Source: Candidatus Ribeiella danica (GTDB lineage: Bacteria > Chloroflexota > Chloroflexia > Chloroflexales > Roseiflexaceae). From it: 64,000 nt of DNA. The position numbers and the translations under genes are program-made. This document shows positions 17,435 to 25,339 of this stretch, piece by piece. The notes under the pieces were generated by a model. It was not told the DNA's origin. It ran no database searches and worked only from the letters and a program-made list of their open reading frames with translations. Positions within the stretch are counted from its first letter, which is position 1. Every line of letters starts with the position of its first letter. The stretch spans positions 124,001-188,000 of the forward strand of contig JADKFS010000002.1 in the NCBI GenBank assembly GCA_016717335.1. The letters are read 5' to 3'.

Positions 17435-18877
17435 ATGATTATCGAACCGCTTTTGCAGGTAACGTATAGATCGGACGTCGGCTTGCCCAAGGTTTCGGAC
17501 GAAGCTGCGCCGCCCAGGGCCGCCGCGCACCGTCCGCGCGTGGTGATCGTAGGGTCCGGATTCGGCGGGCTCAGCGCGGCGCGCGCGCTTGGCAACCGCG
17601 ATGTGGATGTGCTCATCCTGAGCCGCGCCAGCTACCACGGCTTCTGGATGATGCTCTACCAGGTCGCGGCGGCGCAGCTGGAGCCCGAGGCGATCGCCTC
17701 GCCGGTGCGCACGTTGCTGCGGCACTACCGCAACACACAGTTCCAGGTCGCCACCGTGCGCGGCGTCGACCTGGAGCGCCGGCTGGTGCTGACCACAGAC
17801 CAGGAGATCCCCTACGACTACCTCGTCCTGGCGGCCGGCAGCACCACGAACTATTTCGGCAACGACCATTACAGCGCCCACACCCACAGCATCCACGATC
17901 TGGACGAGGCCGCGCGCCTGCGCGACCAGGTGCTGGCGGCGTTCGAGCAGGCGGCGCGCGAGCCCGACCCGGCGCGCCGGGCCGCGCTGATGACGATCGC
18001 GATCGTCGGCGGCGGGCCGACTGGGGTGGAGCTGGCCGGCGCGTTCGCCGAGCTGATCGGCGGGACGCTGGCCAAGGACTACCCAGCGCTGGAGGTGCGC
18101 GCGGCGCGGGTGGTGCTGGTCGACGGCGGCAGCATGATTCTCAACACCTTCCCCGCCGGTCTCCAGCGCAGCGCGCGGCGCAAGCTCGATCGGCTGGGGG
18201 TGGAGCTCCGGCTCGGCTCGGCCGTCACGAGCATCGACACGGAGCGCCTATGGCTCGCGGATGGCAGCACGATCGCGGCGCACACGATCGTCTGGGCGGC
18301 GGGCGTGCGCGCCGTGCCGCTGGCCGACGCGCTAGGCGTGGCGCTCGGGCGGGGTGCGCGCGTCAGGGTCGAGCCAACGCTCAACCTGCCGGGCCACCCC
18401 GAGGTGTACGCGATCGGCGACATGGCCTACCTGGAGGGCTACCACGGCGCGGCCTACCCGATGGTCGCGCAGGTCGCCCTGCAGATGGGCAAGCGCGCGG
18501 GCCGAAACATCCTGGCGCTGGCGGCCGGCAAGGAGCCACGCCCATTCCACTACGTCGACATCGGGCAGATGGCGATGGTCGGGCACGGCGCGGCGCTGTT
18601 CGACAGCTTTGGGATGCGCCTGGCAGGCGTGCTCGGCTGGCTGATCTGGCTCGGCGTCCATCTGGTCAACTTGCCCGGCATGCGCAACCGGCTGGCCGTG
18701 CTGCTGAACTGGCTGTACACGATCGTCACCGGCGAGGCGGCTGTCCGCGCGCCCATGGCCGGCGACTCGCCTGCGCCGAGCGAGGGCGCCACGGTGGCTC
18801 GGCCGGCTCCGACCTGGGCCGTGCAGCACGCGCGCGATGGCGCCCACCGCAGACATAAGCGGCCGCGCGCGGCGTGA
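17435..18877 (+). CDS. Type II NADH dehydrogenase (NDH-2)-like FAD oxidoreductase
   Basis: 480 residues. Two Rossmann dinucleotide sites: FAD at VVIVGSGFGGLSAARAL (about 36-52) and NAD(P)H at IAIVGGGPTGVELAGAF (about 190-205). YDYLVLAAGSTTNYFG and PEVYAIGDMAYLEG are typical of NDH-2/Ndh. The C-terminal amphipathic region (GVLGWLIWLGVHLVNLPGMRN) would anchor it to the membrane for electron transfer from NADH to quinone without proton pumping. GAAAGGA precedes the ATG. A proline-rich extension ends the protein. Monocistronic by position. Confidence 0.9.
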   Translation: MIIEPLLQVTYRSDVGLPKVSDEAAPPRAAAHRPRVVIVGSGFGGLSAARALGNRDVDVLILSRASYHGFWMMLYQVAAAQLEPEAIASPVRTLLRHYRNTQFQVATVRGVDLERRLVLTTDQEIPYDYLVLAAGSTTNYFGNDHYSAHTHSIHDLDEAARLRDQVLAAFEQAAREPDPARRAALMTIAIVGGGPTGVELAGAFAELIGGTLAKDYPALEVRAARVVLVDGGSMILNTFPAGLQRSARRKLDRLGVELRLGSAVTSIDTERLWLADGSTIAAHTIVWAAGVRAVPLADALGVALGRGARVRVEPTLNLPGHPEVYAIGDMAYLEGYHGAAYPMVAQVALQMGKRAGRNILALAAGKEPRPFHYVDIGQMAMVGHGAALFDSFGMRLAGVLGWLIWLGVHLVNLPGMRNRLAVLLNWLYTIVTGEAAVRAPMAGDSPAPSEGATVARPAPTWAVQHARDGAHRRHKRPRAA

Positions 18878-18886
18878 GATTGGTTG

Positions 18887-18974
18887 CCCTCACCCCCTAC
18901 CCTCCCCTGGTAGGGGAGGGGGTTTCTTTTTCGTGGGTGTGGCGCGGCGGCAAAGCCGCCGCGCCACACCCACG
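18887..18974. repeat. Composite palindromic element
   Basis: CCCTCACCCCCTACC and CCTCCCCTGGTAGGGGAGG hairpin arm followed by TTTCTTTTT, then the core palindrome at 18932-18974 (GTGGGTGTGGCGCGGCGGC and complement, AAA-centred). It lies between the convergent NDH-2 and DUF1801 genes; the first hairpin with its T-run could terminate NDH-2 transcription. The core is nearly identical to that at 47414-47448. Confidence 0.8.
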
Positions 18975-19006
18975 AGCGATCTCCCCGTTCAAGAAGGAGT
19001 CGGCAC

Positions 19007-19432
19007 TCAGCCGGCGGGCGCGTTCAGGCGGATCGTCTGCTCGACCGATCGCCGGATCAGCTCGCGCAGCGCATCGTGGTCGGCGGCGTCGAGGCGCTTG
19101 AGATACAGGCAGGCTTTGCCGAGCTTGTGCTTGCCGAGGCGCTGCAGCAGCTCGCCGTGCTGCTCGATGCCGTAGGACAAGTACAGCGTCAGGTTTTGCT
19201 TGCGCGGCGAGAAGCCGGTCAGCAGCCAGTCCCCCTCGCGCCCGGTGGCGTAGCGGTAGTGGTAGCTGCCGAAGCCGACGATGCTGTCGCCCCACATGCG
19301 CGGCTCCGCCCCGGTCACCTCGCGCATGAGCGCGGCGAGCGTGCGGCAGTCCTGCCGCTGCTGCGCGTCCACGATGCTGTCCAGGAAGCCCTCGACATCC
19401 TGGTCGGTCGGCCGGGTCTTGGGATCGGTCAT
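19007..19432 (-). CDS. DUF1801/YdhG-like domain protein
   Basis: 141 residues. EPRMWGDSIVGFGSYHYRYATGREGDW, LTGFSPRKQNLTLYL and GKHKLGKACLYLKRLD match the DUF1801 (YdhG_co) family, small alpha/beta proteins of unknown function related to bacterial frataxin-like folds. GGAGG upstream; ATG at 19432 is preferred over the adjacent GTG on spacing. The 352-bp space upstream holds a GC-rich repeat and nothing coding. Confidence 0.8.
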   Translation of the reverse strand: MTDPKTRPTDQDVEGFLDSIVDAQQRQDCRTLAALMREVTGAEPRMWGDSIVGFGSYHYRYATGREGDWLLTGFSPRKQNLTLYLSYGIEQHGELLQRLGKHKLGKACLYLKRLDAADHDALRELIRRSVEQTIRLNAPAG

Positions 19433-19534
19433 CACGCTCCTCCTTTCGATAGCGATGTTTTAGTATAGCCCATCGCCGGATGCGTCGCAACGGGGACACC
19501 CCGACACCCGACCCCCCGCTTTGCTGGTCTGCCG

Positions 19535-19690
19535 CCCTTACGCCGGGGCGCTGCGCCCCGGCCCCCCCGCCTGAGTCGGCCCTGGCCGCGCTTCTTCTTC
19601 CGGGGCGCTGCGCCCCCGGCCCCCCGGCACCCAGCGGGTACCCGGGGAACCCACGCTGGTTCCCCCGGAAAGTGTGCGCAGGGTGCGGGG
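19535..19690. repeat. GC-rich element, partial inverted copy of the 40.7-41.1 kb repeat
   Basis: Hairpins GGGGCGCTGCGCCCC occur twice, followed by a GGGGAACCCACGCTGGTTCCCC-like palindrome. In reverse complement this matches 40960-41090. It fills the divergent space between the DUF1801 gene and the homocysteine methyltransferase gene. No coding sequence is seen here. Confidence 0.65.
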
Positions 19691-19784
19691 CGCGCAGCCC
19701 CGCTGGACGGAACCGGCCCGCTGTATTATCATGCGCCGCACGGCGCCCTCGGCGCCGCCACACCTGATAGAGCGAGAGACACCT

Positions 19785-20861
19785 ATGACCAACCGATTCC
19801 TCGACCTGCTGGCCCGCCGCGATGGGCCGATCGTCGCCGACGGCGGGATGGGCACGATGCTGATGGCGGCCGGCCTGCTGTTCGGCGACCCGCCCGAGCA
19901 GTGGAACACGCTGCCCGAGAAGCAGGACAACATTCGTGCGATCCACCGCGGCTACCTCGACGCGGGCGCGCAGATCATTCTGACCAACAGCTTCGGTGGG
20001 TCACCGTTTCGCCTGAAGCTGCACAATCTCCAGGGCTGCGTGTTCGAGCTGAACCGCGCCGCGGCCGAGCTTGCGCGCGCCGAGGCCGGCGACCGGGCGG
20101 TCGTGGCCGGCTCGATCGGGCCGAGCGGCGAGCTGTTTGAGCCGATGGGCAAGCTGACCTACGGCGCGGCCGTCGATGGCTTTGCCGCGCAGGCGGCCGG
20201 CCTGGCGGCCGGCGGCGCCGACGTGCTGTGGGTCGAGACGATGAGCGACCTGAGCGAGGTGCGCGCCGCCGTCGAGGGCGCGCGCCGCGCCGCGCCCGAG
20301 CTGCCGGTCGTCGCGACGATGACCTTCGACACGCGCGGCTTCACGATGATGGGCGTCAGCCCGGCCGAAGCGCTCGCGGCGCTGGCCGAGCTGGGCCTGC
20401 CGGCGGTCGGCGGCAACTGCGGCAACGGCCCGGCCGAGATCGAGGGCGTGATCTATGGCATGCGCCAAGCCCTCGGGACTAGGGACTTGGGACTAGGGAC
20501 TGGGGATTCGGAGGATGAGACGACAAGCCCCAAGCCCCAAGCCCTAAGCCCCAGGTTCCCGCTGATCGCCAAGAGCAACGCCGGCATGCCCGAGATCGTC
20601 AACGGCCGCGCGGTGTACAGCGGCACGCCCGCGGTGATGGCCAGCTACGCGCGGCGGGTGCGCGCGCTGGGCGCCGACATCATTGGCGCGTGCTGCGGCA
20701 GCACGCCCGACCACATCCGCGCGATGGCCCAGGCGCTGCGCGAGCTGCCGCCGCTCGATCGGAGCGAGGTCGAGCTGGCCAGCGCGCCGGCCCAGCGCTC
20801 GACCGACGACAGCGCGCGGCGGGCCCGCGAGGAGCGCCGAGCGCGCCGCCCGGCTCGATAG
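19785..20861 (+). CDS. Homocysteine S-methyltransferase-domain protein with repeat-encoded insert
   Basis: 358 residues of the Hcy-binding/BHMT-MetH N-terminal family, zinc-dependent methyl transfer to or from thiols. DGGMGTMLMAAGL, ILTNSFGG and SIGPSGELFEPMG are present, with the zinc cysteines in GGNCGNG and GACCGSTPDHI. Between MRQAL and FPLIAKSNAG lies an in-frame insert of about 26 residues encoded by a heptamer array (20475-20552), absent from the family; it falls in a surface loop before a core strand. Followed downstream by DUF1638 and PF13769 genes that commonly accompany corrinoid or methyl-transfer enzymes. Confidence 0.88.
   Translation: MTNRFLDLLARRDGPIVADGGMGTMLMAAGLLFGDPPEQWNTLPEKQDNIRAIHRGYLDAGAQIILTNSFGGSPFRLKLHNLQGCVFELNRAAAELARAEAGDRAVVAGSIGPSGELFEPMGKLTYGAAVDGFAAQAAGLAAGGADVLWVETMSDLSEVRAAVEGARRAAPELPVVATMTFDTRGFTMMGVSPAEALAALAELGLPAVGGNCGNGPAEIEGVIYGMRQALGTRDLGLGTGDSEDETTSPKPQALSPRFPLIAKSNAGMPEIVNGRAVYSGTPAVMASYARRVRALGADIIGACCGSTPDHIRAMAQALRELPPLDRSEVELASAPAQRSTDDSARRAREERRARRPAR
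20475..20552. repeat. Two-armed heptamer array inside a coding region
   Basis: Left arm: four GGGACTN units plus GGGATTC (20475-20509). Right arm: three AAGCCCC units and one AAGCCCT (20525-20552). The arms are approximate reverse complements. The array is translated in frame as part of the homocysteine methyltransferase-domain protein. Confidence 0.85.
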
Positions 20862-21126
20862 CGCTGGAAAATAGCCGCAGATGGACGCAGATGGACGCAG
20901 ATGGACGCAGATGTGCTCATCTATCAGTATCTGCGTTTATCCACGTTCATCTGCGGTTTGGTCTAGAGTCATGCTCAACTCGATAGCGCTGGAAAATAGC
21001 CGCAGATAAACGCAGATGGACGCAGATGTGCTCATCTATCAGTATCTGCGTTTATCCGCGTTCATCTGCGGTTTGGTAATATGATGTATCGGCACTTGCG
21101 TTAATCCGCGTTCATCTGCAGCTTGG
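20854..21126. repeat. Tandem copies of a 100-bp GCAGATG palindromic repeat
   Basis: Copy 1 (20854-20962) and copy 2 (20979-21077) both run from CTCGATAGCGCTGGAAAATAG to CATCTGCGGTTTGGT; a third partial copy occupies about 21083-21126. Within each, GCAGATGGAC-type 10-mers face their reverse complement (ATCTGCGTTTATCC). Copy 1 includes the stop codon of the upstream gene, so the duplication captured the gene end. Confidence 0.85.
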
Positions 21127-21134
21127 TGAGAACG

Positions 21135-22037
21135 ATGCCCGTCGCCAGAGTCATCCTCAACCCCTACGCCGGGCGCTGGAGCAGCCGGCAGCGCTGGCCC
21201 GCAGCCGAGGCCGCGCTGCGCGAGGCCGGACTGGCCTATGAAGTCGCGGCGACCGAGCGGCCCGGCCAGGCCCAGGATCTGGCGCGCCAGGCCGCGCTGG
21301 ACGGCTGCTCGCCGATCGTCGTGGCCGGCGGCGACGGCACTGTGGGCGAGGTCGTCAACGGGCTGGCGCAGGCCGCCGGCGACGGCGCGCCGATCGGGCC
21401 GATCGGCATCATTGCCGCCGGGACCGCCAACGACATCGTCGACACCGTCGGCATCCCGCGCGACCTGCGCGCCGCCGCGCAGACGATCGCGCGCGGCCAG
21501 TCCCGGCCGATGGACCTCGGCGAGGTCAACGGCCGGCTGTTCGTCAACAACTCGGCGATCGGGCTGGAGCCGTACGTCACGCTGATCCAGCAGCGCTACC
21601 GGCGCGTGCAGGGCCCGCTGCGCTACATGCTCGCGGCGCTGCGCGGCATCGCCGACTGCCCGCGCTGGACGATGCGCCTGGAGTGGGACGGCGGCCAGTG
21701 CGAGGGGCCGACGACCCTGGTGGCGATCGGCAACGGGCCGCGCTCGGGCGGGCTGTTCTACATGGCCCCGCACGCCTCGCCGTTCGACGGCCGGCTCGCG
21801 CTCGTCTACGGCTACCGCGCGACCCGCCTGCAGATGCTGGGCACCCTGCCGCGCACGATGCGGCCCGGCAAGGGCAGCTACGTCGAGATCGACGGCATCC
21901 ACGAGACGCAGATGAGCTGGCTGCGCGTGCGGATCGATCGCCCCGCCCCGGCCCACGCCGACGGCGAGGTGTTTGCGCCCGCCATCCGGGAGCTGGAGTA
22001 TAAGGTCTGGCCCGGGCGGCTGCAGATCCTGGTGTGA
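21135..22037 (+). CDS. Diacylglycerol kinase-family (YegS/BmrU-like) lipid kinase
   Basis: 300 residues. ILNPYAGRWSSRQRW, the nucleotide-binding GGDGTVGEVVNGL (about 65-77), PIGIIAAGTANDIV and the C-terminal DGEVFAPAIRELEYKV are the DAGK catalytic-domain and YegS C-terminal motifs. Phosphorylates a lipid (diacylglycerol, phosphatidylglycerol or long-chain base); the precise substrate cannot be told. Start at the ATG with weak GGTGAG upstream. It sits between methyl-transfer-type genes without obvious functional link. Confidence 0.88.
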   Translation: MPVARVILNPYAGRWSSRQRWPAAEAALREAGLAYEVAATERPGQAQDLARQAALDGCSPIVVAGGDGTVGEVVNGLAQAAGDGAPIGPIGIIAAGTANDIVDTVGIPRDLRAAAQTIARGQSRPMDLGEVNGRLFVNNSAIGLEPYVTLIQQRYRRVQGPLRYMLAALRGIADCPRWTMRLEWDGGQCEGPTTLVAIGNGPRSGGLFYMAPHASPFDGRLALVYGYRATRLQMLGTLPRTMRPGKGSYVEIDGIHETQMSWLRVRIDRPAPAHADGEVFAPAIRELEYKVWPGRLQILV

Positions 22038-22039
22038 CG

Positions 22040-22080
22040 CTTGAGGCTTGAGGCTTGTTCCCAAGTCCCAAATCTCAACA
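22040..22080. repeat. Heptamer array (CTTGAGG type)
   Basis: Units CTTGAGG, CTTGAGG, CTTGTTC are followed by the opposing CCAAGTC, CCAAATC, TCAACA. It lies immediately after the lipid kinase stop. Confidence 0.65.
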
Positions 22081-22086
22081 ACTGCT

Positions 22087-22755
22087 ATGACGGAACCCCA
22101 ACAACCGGCAGATTCGCGCGTGGCGCTGGTCCTGTGCGGCGCGCTGGCGCGCGAGGTGATTGCGATCGCGCGGCGGCGCGGCTGGGACGTCGCGCTGTTC
22201 GGCGTGGCCGCGTCCGACCACATGGTGCCGATGCGGATCGCGCCGGACGTCGAGCGGCGGCTGCGCGAGCTGATCCCCCGGTTCGCGCGCGTGATCGTGG
22301 TGTATGGCGACTGCGGCACCGGCGGGCGGCTCGACGAGCTGCTGGATCGCTACAACGTGCCGCGCATCGCCGGGCCGCACTGCTACGAGATGTACGGCGG
22401 CGCGAGCTTCGACGCCGCGATGGAGCAGCAGCCGGGCACCTTCTTCCTGACCGACTTCCTGGTGCGCGGGTTCGAGGGCACGATTCAGAAGGGCCTGGGG
22501 CTCGACCGCTTCCCCGAGCTGCGCGAGGTCTACTTCGCCAACTACACGCGGCTGGTCTACCTGGTGCAGCAGGAGGACCCGGCGCTGCTGGAGAAGGCCG
22601 GGCGGATCGCGCTGGCGCTGGGCCTGCCGCTCGAGCTGCGCCGCACCGGCTATGGGCTGCTGGAGCAGCGCCTGGCCGAGCTGCTGGCCGAGATCGACGA
22701 CGAGCGCTACGCGCCCACGCTGCCCGAGCATGCGGGTGGAACGTTAGAACGTTAG
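22087..22755 (+). CDS. DUF1638 family protein
   Basis: 222 residues matching DUF1638: VALVLCGALAREVIAI, RVIVVYGDCGTGGRLDELL, and RIAGPHCYEMYGG with the conserved Cys/His pair. The family is of unknown biochemistry but is regularly found beside corrinoid-dependent methyltransferases and PF02574 proteins, as here. The last codons (GGTLER) run into an AACGTTAG repeat that supplies the stop codon. Confidence 0.85.
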   Translation: MTEPQQPADSRVALVLCGALAREVIAIARRRGWDVALFGVAASDHMVPMRIAPDVERRLRELIPRFARVIVVYGDCGTGGRLDELLDRYNVPRIAGPHCYEMYGGASFDAAMEQQPGTFFLTDFLVRGFEGTIQKGLGLDRFPELREVYFANYTRLVYLVQQEDPALLEKAGRIALALGLPLELRRTGYGLLEQRLAELLAEIDDERYAPTLPEHAGGTLER

Positions 22756-22775
22756 AACGTTGGAACCTTCCAACG
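22738..22775. repeat. Octamer array (AACGTTAG type)
   Basis: AACGTTAG units (22741-22763) followed by the opposing GGAACCTTCCAACG. It overlaps the DUF1638 stop codon. The same unit family occurs at 52130-52162 and 55975-56000. Confidence 0.7.
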
Positions 22776-22787
22776 AGGGAGATGCGT

Positions 22788-23090
22788 ATGGCGACCTACC
22801 AAGTGCTGTACTGGCACGACATCCCGGCGCAGGTGCGCGCGCGCGACGCCGGCGGGCGCGCCAGCGCGCCGCTGCCCGAGCGCTTCCAGGAGGCGATCGA
22901 CCAGGTCGCCATGGCGGCAGGGCTGATCGGCTCCGACGACTACACCGCCGCCTACCGCTGGGGCGAGACGCTCGACCGCGACGGCGCGGCCCGCGAGGTC
23001 GCGAATGCGGTCGCGGCCGAGATCGACGCGCAGTACGCCACGATCGACTGGCGCGCGACCCTTGAGACGATCAGGGGCGCGACCGGCTAG
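22788..23090 (+). CDS. PF13769-like small protein ('virulence factor' family)
   Basis: 100 residues: MATYQVLYWHDIPAQVRARD, PLPERFQEAIDQVAMAAGL and YTAAYRWGETLDRDG match the PF13769 family. Despite its name that family is widespread in environmental bacteria next to DUF1638 and homocysteine methyltransferase-domain proteins. GAGGGAG seven bases before the ATG selects 22788 over the ATG at 22782. Probably co-transcribed with DUF1638. Function unknown. Confidence 0.78.
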   Translation: MATYQVLYWHDIPAQVRARDAGGRASAPLPERFQEAIDQVAMAAGLIGSDDYTAAYRWGETLDRDGAAREVANAVAAEIDAQYATIDWRATLETIRGATG

Positions 23091-23166
23091 CGGCCAGCAG
23101 AGATCTCTCGGGCCACCGCATGCGTACAATTATAGAGAGGCGCAAAAGGTAAGGTTCTGATGGGCG

Positions 23167-23201
23167 GTGTGGCGGGTTCGGCAATGCCGAACCCGCCACA
23201 C
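23167..23201. repeat. Core palindrome only
   Basis: GTGTGGCGGGTTCGGC and its exact complement around a short centre, without the C-rich arms. It lies in the 320-bp space before msrP. The remaining spacer holds only the promoter-like site at 23320. Confidence 0.7.
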
Positions 23202-23319
23202 TGTCATAACATCTCTCACTCCGCGGGAGCGGGCAGGGGCCGAGGGTCGATCGTATCGGCAGACGCCGCATATATGCTGTAACATGTAAGGATTACGTCA
23301 TACCTTTCTAATAGGCGGC

Positions 23320-23328
23320 TGCTATAGT
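23320..23328 (+). promoter_or_regulatory. Extended -10 promoter for msrP
   Basis: TGC-TATAGT (23320-23328), an extended -10 without a good -35, 86 bases before the msrP ATG. Confidence 0.45.
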
Positions 23329-23413
23329 GGCTCATAGACATACTCGAGGCCAGGGTTTGGGGTGTGCGCAGGCTCGCCCCGGGCCGCTCCTCGTTCAGAT
23401 GGTGAGGGCAGAT

Positions 23414-24370
23414 ATGCTAGACAAGATTCTTGCTTCCGAGATCACGCCCGAGCGGCTGTTCCGCTCGCGGCGGCAGTTCATCAAGAGCGCGGGCGCGCTG
23501 GCGGCCGGCGCGGCGGTGCTGGCGGCCTGCGGCACGGAGGCCACCGCTCCGACAAACGCAGGCGGGGCGAGCGGCGCGCCCGCGCCCGCCGCCGATGGCA
23601 AGACCGACGAGCTGGGCGATAAGCTGACCGCCTACGACGCGGTCACCGGCTACAACAACTACTACGAGTTCACCACCGAGAAAGAGGGCGTGGCGGGGCT
23701 GGCGAAGGACTTCAAGACCAGGCCATGGACGATCGAGGTCGGCGGGCTGGTCGGCAAGCCGAAGACCTACGCGATCGAGGATCTGCTGAAGCAGTTCCCG
23801 CAGGAGGAGCGAATCTACCGGCACCGCTGCGTCGAGGGCTGGTCGATGGTGATCCCGTGGACCGGCTTCCCGCTCGGCAAGCTGGTGGCCGCGGCCGAGC
23901 CGGCCGCCCAGGCCAAGTACGTGCGCTTCACCAGCGTGCTGCGGCCGGAGGAGATGCCCGGCCAGCAGAGCGGCTGGTACACCTGGCCGTACGTCGAGGG
24001 GCTGCGCGTGGACGAGGCGATGAACGACCTGGCGCTGCTGGTCACCGGCGTGTACGGCAAGATGGACCTGCCGCAGAACGGCGCGCCGCTGCGCCTGTCG
24101 GTGCCGTGGAAGTATGGGTTCAAGAGCATTAAGGCGATCGTCAAGATCGATCTGGTCGAGGAGCAGCCGACCAGCCTGTGGATGGCCGCGGCGTCGAACG
24201 AGTACGGCTTCTACGCCAACGTCAACCCGGACGTGCCGCACCCGCGCTGGTCGCAGTCGACCGAGCGGCGGATCGGCGAGCTCAGCCGCCGCAAGACGCT
24301 GCCGTTCAACGGCTACGCCGACAAGGTTGCCCACCTGTACGACGGGATGGACCTGCGGGCGAACTATTGA
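23414..24370 (+). CDS. msrP: Protein-methionine-sulfoxide reductase catalytic subunit MsrP (YedY), Tat-exported
   Basis: 318 residues. Twin-arginine signal SRRQFIKSAG with Arg19-Arg20, followed by a lipobox-like LAAC (Cys39), so perhaps a Tat-exported lipoprotein. The sulfite-oxidase-type molybdopterin domain has the Mo-ligating Cys in RHRCVEGWSMVIPW (near residue 139), plus FPLGKLVAAAEP and SVPWKYGFKSIK. MsrP reduces methionine sulfoxide in envelope proteins, fed by MsrQ, whose gene follows 116 bp downstream. GTGAGGG fixes the start at 23414. Confidence 0.93.
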   Translation: MLDKILASEITPERLFRSRRQFIKSAGALAAGAAVLAACGTEATAPTNAGGASGAPAPAADGKTDELGDKLTAYDAVTGYNNYYEFTTEKEGVAGLAKDFKTRPWTIEVGGLVGKPKTYAIEDLLKQFPQEERIYRHRCVEGWSMVIPWTGFPLGKLVAAAEPAAQAKYVRFTSVLRPEEMPGQQSGWYTWPYVEGLRVDEAMNDLALLVTGVYGKMDLPQNGAPLRLSVPWKYGFKSIKAIVKIDLVEEQPTSLWMAAASNEYGFYANVNPDVPHPRWSQSTERRIGELSRRKTLPFNGYADKVAHLYDGMDLRANY

Positions 24371-24372
24371 TG

Positions 24373-24474
24373 GCAAGGTGACCAGGTGACAAGGTGACAG
24401 GGTCACCTGCTCCTTGGTCTTTGGTCCTTGGTCCATCGTCCATCGTCCATCGTCCATCGTCCATCGTCATCGAC
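24373..24474. repeat. Octamer and heptamer array between msrP and msrQ
   Basis: AAGGTGAC octamers (24373-24402) with an opposing GGTCACC, then CTTGGTC heptamers and five CATCGTC heptamers. It occupies nearly the whole msrP-msrQ spacer. Confidence 0.75.
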
Positions 24475-24486
24475 TATAGAGAGCGT

Positions 24487-25152
24487 ATGAACTTTGTGAA
24501 GAAGCACTGGCTCAGAGTCGCTACGCACATCGGCGCGCTGGTGCCGTTCGTGGTGCTGATCTGGGATTTCCTGAACAACCAGCTGACCGCCAACCCGATC
24601 CAGGAGGCGACTTTTCGCACCGGCAAGACCGCGCTGATCTTGCTGGCGCTATCGCTGGCCTGCACGCCGCTCAACACGGTGTTCGGGCTGAAGCAGGTGC
24701 TGCCGCTGCGCCGGCCGCTGGGGCTGTACGCGTTCTTCTACGTCTGCGTGCACCTGCTGATCTTCGCAGTGGTGGACTACGGGCTCGACCTCGAGCTGAT
24801 CCAGCAGGCGATCGTCGAGAAGCGCTACGTCCTGGTCGGGTTCACGGCGTTTCTGCTACTGCTGCCGCTGGCGGTCACCTCGACCAAGGGCTGGATGCGG
24901 CGGCTCGGCAAGCGCTGGAAGAAGCTGCACCGGCTGGTCTACCTCGCGGCGCCGCTCGCGGTGGTTCACTTCGTGTGGCTGGTCAAGGCGGACATCCGCG
25001 AGCCGCTGACCTACGGCGCGGCGGTGGCGGCGCTGCTGCTGCTGCGCACGCCGCGCGTGCGCCGTGCGCTGACGAGCCTGCGCTACCGGGTCTCGGGCCG
25101 CGCCAAAGACGTGCCGCCCGCCCGCCCACCGCGCCCCTCCCCGACCGAGTGA
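24487..25152 (+). CDS. msrQ: Heme-binding membrane subunit MsrQ (YedZ)
   Basis: 221 residues with about six membrane helices of the ferric-reductase-like fold. The heme-ligand histidines are plausible in YVCVHLLIFAVVDY, KKLHRLVYLAAPLAVVHFVW and the N-terminal ATHIGALVP. MsrQ passes electrons from the quinone pool or cytosolic flavins to MsrP. A basic proline-rich tail ends the protein. The ATG at 24487 follows a weak AGAGAG and the heptamer array. Confidence 0.9.
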   Translation: MNFVKKHWLRVATHIGALVPFVVLIWDFLNNQLTANPIQEATFRTGKTALILLALSLACTPLNTVFGLKQVLPLRRPLGLYAFFYVCVHLLIFAVVDYGLDLELIQQAIVEKRYVLVGFTAFLLLLPLAVTSTKGWMRRLGKRWKKLHRLVYLAAPLAVVHFVWLVKADIREPLTYGAAVAALLLLRTPRVRRALTSLRYRVSGRAKDVPPARPPRPSPTE

Positions 25153-25182
25153 GGGGCGGCGCTGCTTGCTTTGTCGGGCCAT

Positions 25183-25321
25183 CCCCCGCACCCCCTCGCT
25201 CCCCCACGAAGGAAACGGCGATGCGGTTGGCGCTCGGGTGCGGCGCGCTTCGCGCGCCGCACCCGAGCGCTAACAATTGAACCCCCTCCCCGCACGCGGG
25301 GAGGGGGCAGGGGGAGGGGCG
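25183..25321. repeat. Composite palindromic element
   Basis: CCCCGCACCCCCTCGCTCCC arm, core palindrome 25230-25270 (GCGCTCGGGTGCGGCGCGC and complement), and right hairpin CCCCCTCCCCGCACGCGGGGAGGGGG (25282-25307) followed by CAGGGGGAGGGG. It lies between the convergent msrQ and HlyIII genes. The core is homologous to that at 54634-54674 with paired changes. Confidence 0.8.
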
Positions 25322-25339
25322 CCACGGGCACCTACCCCA

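Noticed and set aside
20854..21126. Possible CRISPR array in the GCAGATG repeat
   Set aside because: Units are short, degenerate and adjoining with no unique spacers, and no cas gene is present. The same holds for the heptamer arrays.
22041..23090. A 349-codon plus-strand frame spanning DUF1638 and the PF13769 gene
   Set aside because: Only its last 100 codons are a recognised protein with its own ribosome site; the first part is the out-of-frame shadow of DUF1638.
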